Source of the DNA: Pseudomonas sp. GM21
GTDB taxonomy: Bacteria > Pseudomonadota > Gammaproteobacteria > Pseudomonadales > Pseudomonadaceae
Assembly: GCF_000282215.1 (NCBI RefSeq)
Contig: NZ_AKJS01000005.1
Coordinates: 1-64,000, forward strand
Length of the DNA stretch: 64,000 nt
Direction: 5' to 3'
The notes beneath the pieces were generated by a model. It was not told the DNA's origin, searched no databases, and saw nothing but the letters and a program-made list of their open reading frames with translations. The first letter of the stretch is position 1. The number at the start of each line of letters is the position of its first letter. A program made the position numbers and the translations under genes. This document shows positions 1 to 7,862 of this stretch, piece by piece.

Positions 1-56
1 CACCCCCTCCGATGTGGCTTGCGCATCCCTGATGACCCGCTGCATGACGACGATTC

Positions 57-93
57 CTGAAAAAGTGCAGGCATCCGTCGGGATGCCCTGCGG
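57..93 (-). terminator. Rho-independent terminator of the srf operon
   Basis: On the minus strand a GC-rich stem (GCATCC pairing with GGATGC, flanked by GCAGG/CCTGC) is followed by a T run. It lies just past the stop of the last lipoprotein gene, so it would end the ten-gene unit. Bases 1-56 hold nothing else I can support. Confidence 0.7.
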
Positions 94-102
94 GGTGAAA
101 AG

Positions 103-609
103 TTACTCTTCGTAGCCGAGGCTGAATTGCAGCTGATTGACCTTCTTCTGCAACGCCTTCAGCTCTTGCTGCTTGGCCGCCAGCGTCGCGGGCGTTGATT
201 TGGTCGTTGGCGCCGCTTGGGAAGCCTTGAGCTGCTTCTCGAGGTCGGCGATCTGCTTCTGCACCTGGGCTTCATTGCCGCGCCGGGCCTTGAGCGAGGT
301 CAGCAGTTGCGCCAGCGACTGATTCAGCGCCGCCTGGGATTTCTGCTGGCTGGCCAGATCGGTCTTGGTGCTGAGCTGCTGGGCCTGAATGTTCTCGTAC
401 ACCTGATGGAACATTGCGTTTTGCTGCCGGGACTCGCTCAGGGCCAGCTCCTTCTGCTTGACCTGTTCGCTGTAACCACCGGAGTAGTCGCAGTTCATCT
501 TGGTCAGCATGCTGCTGTCGCGATTGGTCGCATCGCACTCGCCCGGGTTGGTTGCGCAACCGCTCAAGGTCAGGACGGCAGTGATGACCACCAGTTTTTG
601 TAGCGTCAT
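103..609 (-). CDS. Small coiled-coil lipoprotein, last gene of the srf operon
   Basis: A 168-residue protein with a signal peptide and a lipobox (LSGC, Cys18), so probably a lipid-anchored envelope protein. After a short Cys-containing linker the chain is Gln/Lys/Leu-rich with heptad-like spacing, suggesting one long coiled coil from about residue 45 to the end. The start at 609 was chosen over one 15 codons upstream because it places the lipobox correctly and avoids overlap with the preceding gene, which stops at 614. No enzymatic motif is visible. With the neighbouring lipoprotein it may form a periplasmic scaffold for the SrfABC/VWA proteins; that role is inference. Confidence 0.75.
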   Translation of the reverse strand: MTLQKLVVITAVLTLSGCATNPGECDATNRDSSMLTKMNCDYSGGYSEQVKQKELALSESRQQNAMFHQVYENIQAQQLSTKTDLASQQKSQAALNQSLAQLLTSLKARRGNEAQVQKQIADLEKQLKASQAAPTTKSTPATLAAKQQELKALQKKVNQLQFSLGYEE

Positions 610-613
610 GTGC

Positions 614-1345
614 TTAACCCAGTGTGATTGCGGAACGTTGGCTGTACAGAGCATCGACTTCCTTCTGCAGGCTGACGACTTTCTGGTTCATCCTCTGAAT
701 GTTCATGTCCACCTGCCTGATCTCGGCGCTGGTGCCTTGTGAGCGCTCGGCGTCTGCCACTTTGCTGTACTCGGTGACTTTGGTACGCATGTTGGCCAGG
801 TCTTTACGCAGGCGCGCGATGTCCGAATCGATCCCGGCGATTTGCGCCTGTGCCTGGCTCTTGTTGACTTTTTTGTTGGCGATGTCCTTTTTGATCTGGG
901 CGATTTGCGCCTGGTCATCTTTGATCACTTGTTGAGCGGTCTCGGTACGGGCGATCACCTTCTGCGTGTCTTGTTCGACGTCGCTGTTCATCTTCGCCAG
1001 ACGGGTGGTGGTGTCGGCGTATTCGGCACGACGTTGATCCAGGTAATAGTTCGCGCCCATGGCCACGCCACACGCGGTAATACCGGCGGCGATGACGCAC
1101 ACGGTTTTGTTGTTGCTGTTGGACAGCGCGCAAGCGAGGATGCCGACACCGGCGCCGACGGCGCAGGCCTGGTATCCGGATTTGCTGAAGAACTCTGCGT
1201 CATTGCCCTGGGTCAGGCGCGGGTCGGCACCGTCGCCTTCGCCGAGCATGGAGCTGCCGGTGTTGGCGCAACCGGTCATTAGCAGGCTGCCGGCGACTAC
1301 GAAAGCGATCTGTAGCTTGAAGCGAGTCCAAAGGCTGCGCGACAT
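614..1345 (-). CDS. Lipoprotein with hydrophobic Gly-rich segment and coiled coil
   Basis: A 243-residue protein with a lipoprotein signal (lipobox MTGC, Cys26). Residues about 57-97 are hydrophobic and rich in Gly, Ala and Cys (several GxxxG-like spacings), possibly a membrane-inserting or glycine-zipper segment. The remainder (about 105-240) is a long charged coiled coil. It is 47 bp downstream of the FGE-like gene and 4 bp upstream of a second lipoprotein with similar architecture, so the two may assemble together. I do not recognise the family; the function is unknown. Confidence 0.75.
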   Translation of the reverse strand: MSRSLWTRFKLQIAFVVAGSLLMTGCANTGSSMLGEGDGADPRLTQGNDAEFFSKSGYQACAVGAGVGILACALSNSNNKTVCVIAAGITACGVAMGANYYLDQRRAEYADTTTRLAKMNSDVEQDTQKVIARTETAQQVIKDDQAQIAQIKKDIANKKVNKSQAQAQIAGIDSDIARLRKDLANMRTKVTEYSKVADAERSQGTSAEIRQVDMNIQRMNQKVVSLQKEVDALYSQRSAITLG

Positions 1346-1392
1346 GGTGAAACTCCTACGTAACGGTGTTGACGCGTTGTTATTAAGGTGAG

Positions 1393-2937
1393 TTATTGAG
1401 TGACGGTTTTGCAGCTGGTCAGCCAGGCTTCAGTGTCGATTTTCTGCTTTTGCAGGAACGCCTTCTGATTGGCCCAGTGGGTGCGCAAGTAAGGTTTCAG
1501 ATCTTGCAGCTGTTTGTTGCGGCTGATGATTTCTTCCATCACCGGGACTTGCGTTTCAAGCAGTGGCTGGCCGTACAAGGTAGCCGATTCCACCAGGCTG
1601 CTGGCGTAGTAACGGCTGAGTTTGTGCAGGCGATCCTTTTGCTCTTCGAGCTTGCCTTTACGCATGTCGCAACTGGCGTCTTTGTCCGCGGCTTCGCAAT
1701 TGAGCTTGTAGTTCTTTTGCAGGAAGTCCACGTACTGGCCATCGTCGAGCATCTTGGTGCACAGGAATGCACCGAGGTTGAGGCTGGCACGGATTGCTTG
1801 GTCGCGGGTTTCTTCCTGCTGCTGGTTGCTGGCGCGCAGCTGGTTTTCCAAGGCCTTGAGCTTATCCTTGAGCGCTTTGTCTTCGACACCCGAGGCCAGG
1901 CTGTTCAGGGATTGAACCGTGCCTTTGTCGGCGGATTCCGCTTCCTTGCTGCCGGTACCGAGTTTCTTCCAGCTGTCTTCGATGCTGGCGACCCGCTCGC
2001 GAGAGGTAAGGGTCGGGGAGACCAGCACCAGTCGCAGGCCGGTGGTTTTGTTTTTTACCTGGCCTTCGGCATTGTAATACGGCTCTTCCTTACGCAATGC
2101 CGTATGCAGGTCGGCCTGCGCGGTCAGGTAGTTGCCGCCACGGACGACGTAGCCACCGGCCTGACCGTGCTGGCGGTCGAGTTTGTTCAGGCGAAACGGC
2201 TCGAACATCATTTCGTCGACGTTCCCGAGCATGTCATGCAGGCCCAGCGGATTGGGCTTTTGCAAACCGGACAATTGCACTTTGCCATTGGACGATTGCG
2301 CCCCGGCGAACCACTCATAGGCGTTGATGCCTTCCGGCATCGGGTAGTGCGTGTCGCGGAATTCAGCGGCACCGACTTCCAGCCCACCGCGCGCGGCGAA
2401 CTCCCATTCGACCTCGGTCGGCAGGCGCAGGAAGCCTTGCGCGCCGTCTTCCTTGGGCAGCTTGCCGGCGGCGTTTTTGCGCAGCCACAGGTTGTATTTG
2501 TCGGCGACGTCGATGGCTTGCACCCAGCTCACCGCCGTTTGCGGCAAGCGCATCTTGGTGGCGGCGGTGGGGCAGGTGGCTTCGGTCAGCGCGGCGTATT
2601 GCAACTGACTCATCTCGTACTTGGCCATCAGGTAGTAGCGGGATTTGTCGTTCTTGGCCCCGGTAAAGCTGCCGGCGATAAAGGTTGGACGGGTCTGTTC
2701 GACGTAGCCGTATTCCGCGCCGTCCTGACCGATGTTGATCGGGTAGTCATCCAGCGGACCGGCGACCGGAATGAACACCTTGCGAAACACCATCGAGCCT
2801 TCGCAGGGCATCGGCAGCACCACGTCGGCGGCGTCTGGCATCGGGTTGTAATACTTCTCTTCCCAGCCCGCCGCCGAGGCGTCGAGCACGTAGCCGAGGC
2901 TCAGGGGCAACAGCAAGCCAAAACGTTTATAGCTCAC
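1393..2937 (-). CDS. Secreted FGE/sulfatase-modifying-factor-like protein
   Basis: A 514-residue protein with a probable signal peptide (about residues 1-23), an FGE-sulfatase fold and a helical, coiled-coil-rich tail (about 310-514). Family hallmarks are RLPTEVEWEFAARG at 171-184, GLHDMLGNV at 232-240, the RGGNY motif at 266-270 and TGLRLV at 299-304. True formylglycine-generating enzymes carry two copper-binding cysteines just after the RGGSY motif; this protein has none there (LTAQADLHTALR), so it is unlikely to oxidise sulfatase cysteines. Members without the cysteines often act as binding or other catalytic modules. Its start overlaps the end of the permease gene by 11 bp, indicating translational coupling. 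Confidence 0.8.
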   Translation of the reverse strand: MSYKRFGLLLPLSLGYVLDASAAGWEEKYYNPMPDAADVVLPMPCEGSMVFRKVFIPVAGPLDDYPINIGQDGAEYGYVEQTRPTFIAGSFTGAKNDKSRYYLMAKYEMSQLQYAALTEATCPTAATKMRLPQTAVSWVQAIDVADKYNLWLRKNAAGKLPKEDGAQGFLRLPTEVEWEFAARGGLEVGAAEFRDTHYPMPEGINAYEWFAGAQSSNGKVQLSGLQKPNPLGLHDMLGNVDEMMFEPFRLNKLDRQHGQAGGYVVRGGNYLTAQADLHTALRKEEPYYNAEGQVKNKTTGLRLVLVSPTLTSRERVASIEDSWKKLGTGSKEAESADKGTVQSLNSLASGVEDKALKDKLKALENQLRASNQQQEETRDQAIRASLNLGAFLCTKMLDDGQYVDFLQKNYKLNCEAADKDASCDMRKGKLEEQKDRLHKLSRYYASSLVESATLYGQPLLETQVPVMEEIISRNKQLQDLKPYLRTHWANQKAFLQKQKIDTEAWLTSCKTVTQ

Positions 2938-4150
2938 GCAGACTCTCCGCAGGTTGGATGTTGATCGCTCGCAGGGCGCCGATCGCGGCCACCAATGCAG
3001 CGACCAGGAAGGTCAGGAGCAGGGCGGCAACGCCGTGCCAGGCGGTGATGTGGCAAACGAAGGTGCCGGTGGTCTGGCTGCTGCCGAGCAGGTAGTCGAA
3101 CAAATGGCTGCCCACCGCATAAAACCCCAACCCACCAATGTAGCCGGCAAGGCTCAGCACCAGCGCTTGCAGGACCACGAAACCGCCAACGGCCCGGCGT
3201 TTGAAACCCAGCAGGCGCAGGACCGCCAGGCTTTTGCGTTTACGGTCGATGTTGGCCAGGAACGCGCCGACCATCGACGCCACGCAGCCGATCAACGCCG
3301 CCATGGCGATTACACCGAAGATCAGCCCCAGCACATGGTTGATGGCTTTGACGTTGTCGATGTCGGCCAGTCGGCTGGAGGTTTCGATATGTTGTTCGTT
3401 GAGCCAGTGTTCCAGCGGTGCGACCTGATCAATGTCGCGCGCATAGACGCGGGCGCGGGCATACAACGGTTGCAGATTACCCTGAGGCTTGCCGGTGTCA
3501 ACGCCGAACCCACTGACCTGATAGCCGTCGCGAAAGCGCTCCAGATCCAGCAGCAGCGGCGGGGCGACAAACCCGGCCGCGCGCCCGAAGCGAGCAGCGT
3601 CGAGCACGGCCAGTACCGTCAGCGTCATCTCGCCGCGTTCATTGACACCGTCCAGGCGGCGCATGGCACGCAGTTGCACGCTGTCGCCAGCCTTGGCCTG
3701 CAAGCGTTGTGCTGCGCTGGCGCTGAGGATCACTTGATTGCCGACGGGGTTGAGTGACGCCAGGTTCAGTAGTGGGTCGCCCGGCTCGGTGGCGATGATT
3801 TCCGCGCCTTCGACAAACCGTTGCATGCCGATCAGCAGATCAGCCTGGGTATTGAGCGAGCGGGTTTGGCCGAGGGCAAAACCGGTCTCGGGGCGCTGGC
3901 GCAAACGCTCGATCCAGGCTGTGTCGTAGTTGCCGTTGCTGAGCATCTTCACTTCAAGGTTGCGCGGGTCGCGCAGCAGTTCGTCCTGCAGCTGGCTGAC
4001 CACCCCGTGTTTGAGCCCGAACAGCAACAACAACGGCGCAATCACCGCCACCAGGGACGCGGCGATGCACAGCGAGACCTTGCGGTCGTGCCAGAGGTCT
4101 TGCAGCGCCAGTGATCCCAGCAGGTGCAAGCGATCAGTCCATCGGTTCAA
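2927..4150 (-). CDS. ABC transporter permease, FtsX/MacB type
   Basis: A 407-residue inner-membrane protein: one N-terminal transmembrane helix (about 30-50), a periplasmic domain of roughly 200 residues, then three C-terminal helices typical of the FtsX domain (about 265-400). This layout matches LolC/E, MacB and FtsX permeases, which act on substrates from the periplasmic side instead of importing solutes. It overlaps the ATPase gene by 17 bp and the FGE-like gene by 11 bp. Its position among lipoprotein genes suggests it may move or release these envelope proteins; that is inference. Substrate unknown. Confidence 0.85.
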   Translation of the reverse strand: MNRWTDRLHLLGSLALQDLWHDRKVSLCIAASLVAVIAPLLLLFGLKHGVVSQLQDELLRDPRNLEVKMLSNGNYDTAWIERLRQRPETGFALGQTRSLNTQADLLIGMQRFVEGAEIIATEPGDPLLNLASLNPVGNQVILSASAAQRLQAKAGDSVQLRAMRRLDGVNERGEMTLTVLAVLDAARFGRAAGFVAPPLLLDLERFRDGYQVSGFGVDTGKPQGNLQPLYARARVYARDIDQVAPLEHWLNEQHIETSSRLADIDNVKAINHVLGLIFGVIAMAALIGCVASMVGAFLANIDRKRKSLAVLRLLGFKRRAVGGFVVLQALVLSLAGYIGGLGFYAVGSHLFDYLLGSSQTTGTFVCHITAWHGVAALLLTFLVAALVAAIGALRAINIQPAESLREL

Positions 4151-4835
4151 ACAGAGTCTCTCCCTGGCGGCTGATAGCGCCGAGTCGCGGCAAACCGAAA
4201 TCCTTCAGCAAGGCCCAGTCATGGGACACAACGAGTGCGCTCAAACCCATGCTCGACACCAGGCTCAGGAGCAACTCGAACAAACGCCGGGCACTGTGAG
4301 GATCGAGCGCGGCGGTCGGTTCGTCGGCTAACAGCAGCAGCGGTTCATGGGCAATTGCCCGAACGCAGGCCACGCGCTGGCGTTCGCCGATCGACAAGGC
4401 CTGTGGTTGTTTATCCAGCAACCCTTGCAGGCGCAACACGTCAACGGCGTGGTCGATGTGCTCGCTCTTTGGCGGCATCCCGAGCAAACGGCGCGGCAGG
4501 CTGATGTTGTCCCGCACGCTCAGGAATGGCAGCAAGCCGCCGCTCTGCAAAATGAATCCAAGATGCCGTGAACGCACCGCTGCCAGAGCAGGCTGATCGT
4601 CAGTAGCCAGCAGTTGGGCGATATCCTGAGCATACGTTGGGCCCAGGCGAAAGCGCTCGAGTTCCACCGGTGCGAGCAACAGGCCGATGGCTTCGAGCAA
4701 CGTGCTTTTGCCACTGCCGCTTTCGCCGGTGATGGCGAGGATTTCCCCGGCGCCAACCTGCAAGTGCGGCAATCGCACGTGATGAGCCTGTGCGCCTTCA
4801 CCACGGCGCACCAGCAGGTTCTTGATATCAAGCAT
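4134..4835 (-). CDS. ABC transporter ATP-binding protein, LolD/MacB type
   Basis: A 233-residue ATPase partnering the overlapping FtsX-type permease. Walker A is GESGSGKST (37-45), the Q-loop lies near residue 97 (FILQSGG), the signature is LSIGE (147-151, with Ile in place of the usual Gly) and Walker B is LLLLADEPT (166-174) followed by a D-loop. Length and motifs fit the LolD/MacB/FtsE class. It follows the VWA gene by 10 bp in the same operon and would energise the permease, either for lipoprotein release or as a mechanotransmitter. Confidence 0.88.
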   Translation of the reverse strand: MLDIKNLLVRRGEGAQAHHVRLPHLQVGAGEILAITGESGSGKSTLLEAIGLLLAPVELERFRLGPTYAQDIAQLLATDDQPALAAVRSRHLGFILQSGGLLPFLSVRDNISLPRRLLGMPPKSEHIDHAVDVLRLQGLLDKQPQALSIGERQRVACVRAIAHEPLLLLADEPTAALDPHSARRLFELLLSLVSSMGLSALVVSHDWALLKDFGLPRLGAISRQGETLFEPMD

Positions 4836-4845
4836 CGGCGTCTCG

Positions 4846-6840
4846 TTAAGGCATCATTTCCAGTGGTACGGGGTAGACGTTATCCCGCGCATCACTGTCT
4901 TTGGCCAACGCTACCCAACGGTCGACATCGGCGTTGTAACGCTGGTAATGCCGCAGTTTGGTGTTCAGCGTGCGGATGAATTTTTCTTGCGCCAGGCCGT
5001 CCCAGCTCTTCCAGGTCTCTTCATCCAGGTTCAGCACTTCACTGTGATAAGGCAGGTCTTCGAGGTACTCGCCGAGGACGCCCATGTCCGCCAGTTTGGC
5101 GTTGCTGTTCTGCTTGAGCTGATTGGGATCGGCGCCCATGGTCGCCGCCACGGAACGCAGGCGATCGAACATTTCCGTCGGCGAAATCAGGCCTTCGTTG
5201 GCGGCATCGAGAATCTGCTTCATCACGTCGCTCAAGTCGCTGAGCTGGGATTTGGTCAGCAGCACCCGCACGTCGGTGGTCGGGATGTTCTGCTTGATCA
5301 GGTCGCGGTCAGTGATCCATGCCTTGAACACCGGCGGGGCCTTGCTGTTGGTCTTCTCGCCGAGATAGGCAAGTTGCATGGCGTGGCCGATCAGCGCCGC
5401 GTCGTCGAGCATTTTCTTCTCGGCCGGGTCCTGTTTGGCGTTCGCCGCGCTGCCGATGGCGTCTTCGCCCATGTAGGCGGCTTTCACTTGTGTCGTGATC
5501 GCCCCGGCCAAGGCGTCAACCTTGCGCCCGAACTCTTGCACATCGCCAGCGTTCACCGGGTAGTACAGCGAGGTGTTGGTGCCCGGGTAGGTCGACAGGT
5601 TCTGGTATTGGGCCTCGGCCTTGGCGTGGTCCTTGGCGCCGGCCGGGGTTTTCAGGTGCAGGGTGTAAATCGCCACACCCGGGTTGGCGGCTTCCATACG
5701 CACCTGTGCGGCGCTCAAACCGGTCTTCGACAGCTTGTCGTCACCTTCGATGGCGCCCGCATCGGTGATCAGCACCACGTAGCGTGCGCCGAACTGGTTC
5801 CAGTCGACCTTGTCGATGCTTTCCATGACGCCGGCAAACGAGTCTTCATCAAAGCTGCTGCTCGACACGCTGGCTTGTTTGAGGTCGGCGATCTTGGCGA
5901 AAAAGTCGGCGCTGTCTTTCACCTTGGTAGGGTCTGCGTACATCTTGGTGGTGTACTCCAGCCCCGGCACCGCCTGGGTGTTGGAGCGGAAAGCCACCAG
6001 GCCGAATTTGACCTGTTTGCCGAGGTTCTGCGCTTCGATCTTCTGGTAAACCTTGCGGATCGCCTCGCGAGTGCGGTCGATGTAGGGGTCCATCGAAATC
6101 GTCGAGTCGATGACAAATACCACGGCCGCACTGAATTCCTTCAGCTGGTTGGCCTTTTTCTCTTCGGCTTCCTTGCTGCCGGCAGCGCTGCTTCCAGCAC
6201 CGGCCTTGGCGTTCTTGTCATCCGGCTTGCTGACGGAGGCGACATTGAGCAGGCGCGTGCGGAATCCGCTTTCGGTCATGACTTCTTCGCCACTGAGCAC
6301 CGGCAGCAGGTAGAACTGCTTTTGCAGGTCGACGAAGTATTCCGGTTCTTCAGCCAGTACGCCCGGTGCTTGCTGGCCCTTTTTCAGCGTGGCCCGCAGC
6401 GGAGCGACTTTGCTGACCGGGTCCGGCGCATCAAGGATGCCTTCGACGGTGGCGCGGTCCTTGAAGAACAGCAACCGGTCGCGGTTGGCCGGGTTGGTGA
6501 AAGCCAGCGTCAGTTGCATCTTCCAGTCGGTCGTGCAGCTGGCAGGCAGCCAGCCAATGGTTTTGCCGTAACTGTCGGGGCCGACTTTTAGCCACTCGGC
6601 GTTCTTCGCTTGCGCACGTTCGTACACATAAAAGCGGCTGAAGACCGGTTGTGCGTCACCTTCGGCACCACCCGCCGTCGGGCTGATTTTGCAGCCCGGC
6701 GTGGTCAGCACGCGTTGGAACAGGGTCTTTTTACCAGCCTGGATCAGCGGTTTGTCATCGGCTTGGGACAGGGGGCTGATGCACAGTGCGAGCAAGGCGG
6801 CACTGCTCAGCAGGAATCGACTCATGGGGGAACGCATCAC
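4846..6840 (-). CDS. Secreted von Willebrand factor A (VWA) domain protein
   Basis: A 664-residue protein with an N-terminal signal peptide (cleavage expected near ADDKP, about residue 28) and an SH3-like N-terminal region. Its central VWA domain has a MIDAS motif DSTIS at about residue 245, where Ser, Thr and Ser can coordinate metal, plus a second metal-binding stretch (LITDAGA) near residue 355. A Ser/Ala/Gly linker with many Lys separates the N-terminal part from the VWA domain. VWA domains usually mediate metal-dependent protein binding. The start codon overlaps the previous stop by 4 bp. Expected location is periplasmic; partners are probably the membrane-anchored operon proteins (inference). 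Confidence 0.85.
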   Translation of the reverse strand: MMRSPMSRFLLSSAALLALCISPLSQADDKPLIQAGKKTLFQRVLTTPGCKISPTAGGAEGDAQPVFSRFYVYERAQAKNAEWLKVGPDSYGKTIGWLPASCTTDWKMQLTLAFTNPANRDRLLFFKDRATVEGILDAPDPVSKVAPLRATLKKGQQAPGVLAEEPEYFVDLQKQFYLLPVLSGEEVMTESGFRTRLLNVASVSKPDDKNAKAGAGSSAAGSKEAEEKKANQLKEFSAAVVFVIDSTISMDPYIDRTREAIRKVYQKIEAQNLGKQVKFGLVAFRSNTQAVPGLEYTTKMYADPTKVKDSADFFAKIADLKQASVSSSSFDEDSFAGVMESIDKVDWNQFGARYVVLITDAGAIEGDDKLSKTGLSAAQVRMEAANPGVAIYTLHLKTPAGAKDHAKAEAQYQNLSTYPGTNTSLYYPVNAGDVQEFGRKVDALAGAITTQVKAAYMGEDAIGSAANAKQDPAEKKMLDDAALIGHAMQLAYLGEKTNSKAPPVFKAWITDRDLIKQNIPTTDVRVLLTKSQLSDLSDVMKQILDAANEGLISPTEMFDRLRSVAATMGADPNQLKQNSNAKLADMGVLGEYLEDLPYHSEVLNLDEETWKSWDGLAQEKFIRTLNTKLRHYQRYNADVDRWVALAKDSDARDNVYPVPLEMMP

Positions 6841-7859
6841 TTCTGCAACTCCTCGAAGCGCTGCTTGGCTTCGGCGTTGTTCGGGTCCTGAAGAAGGATG
6901 GTTTCATACCAGTAGGCGGCGGTGGCGTTGTCCGCGGCCGGGAAGCACTCGCTGGCCTTCAGGTATTTAGGGTCGTATTCACGGGCATAGGCGTTGGCGA
7001 TCAGCGCGTCACCGGCCTGGGCACGGTTGGCGTACAGACGTTGGGCGACGCCACAGTGTTTACTGGCCTTGGCCTGGTTGATGATCTCCAGCAACCTGGC
7101 GCTGTCGGGTGCCGCCTTGATGCAGGTCTGGACGAAGGTCAACTCGGGCAGGCTGTTCATGCTGTCGAGGGTACAGGCTTGAGCATCGGCGCCCGCGGGT
7201 GCGGCGGAAGTGGCTGCAACCGCAGGGGCCGGGGTGCGTTTGTAGAACCAGAATCCGGCGCCCGCTGCCAGCAACAACACCACAATCAACAGGCCGATCA
7301 GGCCTTTGTTGCTTTTCTTCACTGGCGGGGGAGGCGGCGTGTAGTCGGTCTCGGTGAGCACCGACTCCAACTCCAGTTCTGGCTCGGCGGTGGACAGGAC
7401 CAGTTCAGGCATGTCCGGAATTTCCGGGATGTCCGGCGCCGGTACGCTCGGCGCTGTCAGTTCAGTGCCGCCGTAGGTCGAGCGCGTCTGGCCGCCGGCC
7501 ATGGACGGCAGCACGCCAACGCCAGGGCGAACCACGCCTTTGTCGGCATGACCGTGGTTCTGTTCACGCAGTTCGATCTGGAATTGCGCGTTGGCACCGC
7601 CTTCCAGCAGCGGGTCGACCACCTCCGGACCGACCTGCGTTTCCAGGGCTTCGCCGTTGGCCGTCACGTTGAAACGCGAGACCTTGAACCAGAATGGATT
7701 GTTGCTCCAGGCCTTGTGGTCCTGGAGGTAAAAACCGTCCTGGTTACGCTGAAGGGAAAACTCCAGCTGTTCCTCGCAACCCTGCCATTTTTTCACAGTG
7801 AGGCGGGCCTGGCCAGGCAAATTGGGCTCTAACGCGAGCAGGTCGACACGAATGGGCAT
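6837..7859 (-). CDS. Single-pass membrane protein with C-terminal TPR/Sel1-like region
   Basis: A 340-residue protein in three parts: a soluble beta-rich N-terminal domain (1-110), an acidic and proline-rich linker ending in a run of prolines (about 140-180), one transmembrane helix (186-207), and a C-terminal region with helical-repeat character and four cysteines (230-340, ending DPNNAEAKQRFEEL, a TPR-like signature). With no signal peptide, the N-terminus is probably cytoplasmic, near SrfB and SrfC, and the repeats periplasmic, near the VWA protein. It could therefore link the cytoplasmic NTPases to the periplasmic proteins. It lies 3 bp after srfC and overlaps the VWA gene by 4 bp. Confidence 0.7.
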   Translation of the reverse strand: MPIRVDLLALEPNLPGQARLTVKKWQGCEEQLEFSLQRNQDGFYLQDHKAWSNNPFWFKVSRFNVTANGEALETQVGPEVVDPLLEGGANAQFQIELREQNHGHADKGVVRPGVGVLPSMAGGQTRSTYGGTELTAPSVPAPDIPEIPDMPELVLSTAEPELELESVLTETDYTPPPPPVKKSNKGLIGLLIVVLLLAAGAGFWFYKRTPAPAVAATSAAPAGADAQACTLDSMNSLPELTFVQTCIKAAPDSARLLEIINQAKASKHCGVAQRLYANRAQAGDALIANAYAREYDPKYLKASECFPAADNATAAYWYETILLQDPNNAEAKQRFEELQK

Positions 7860-7862
7860 TGC

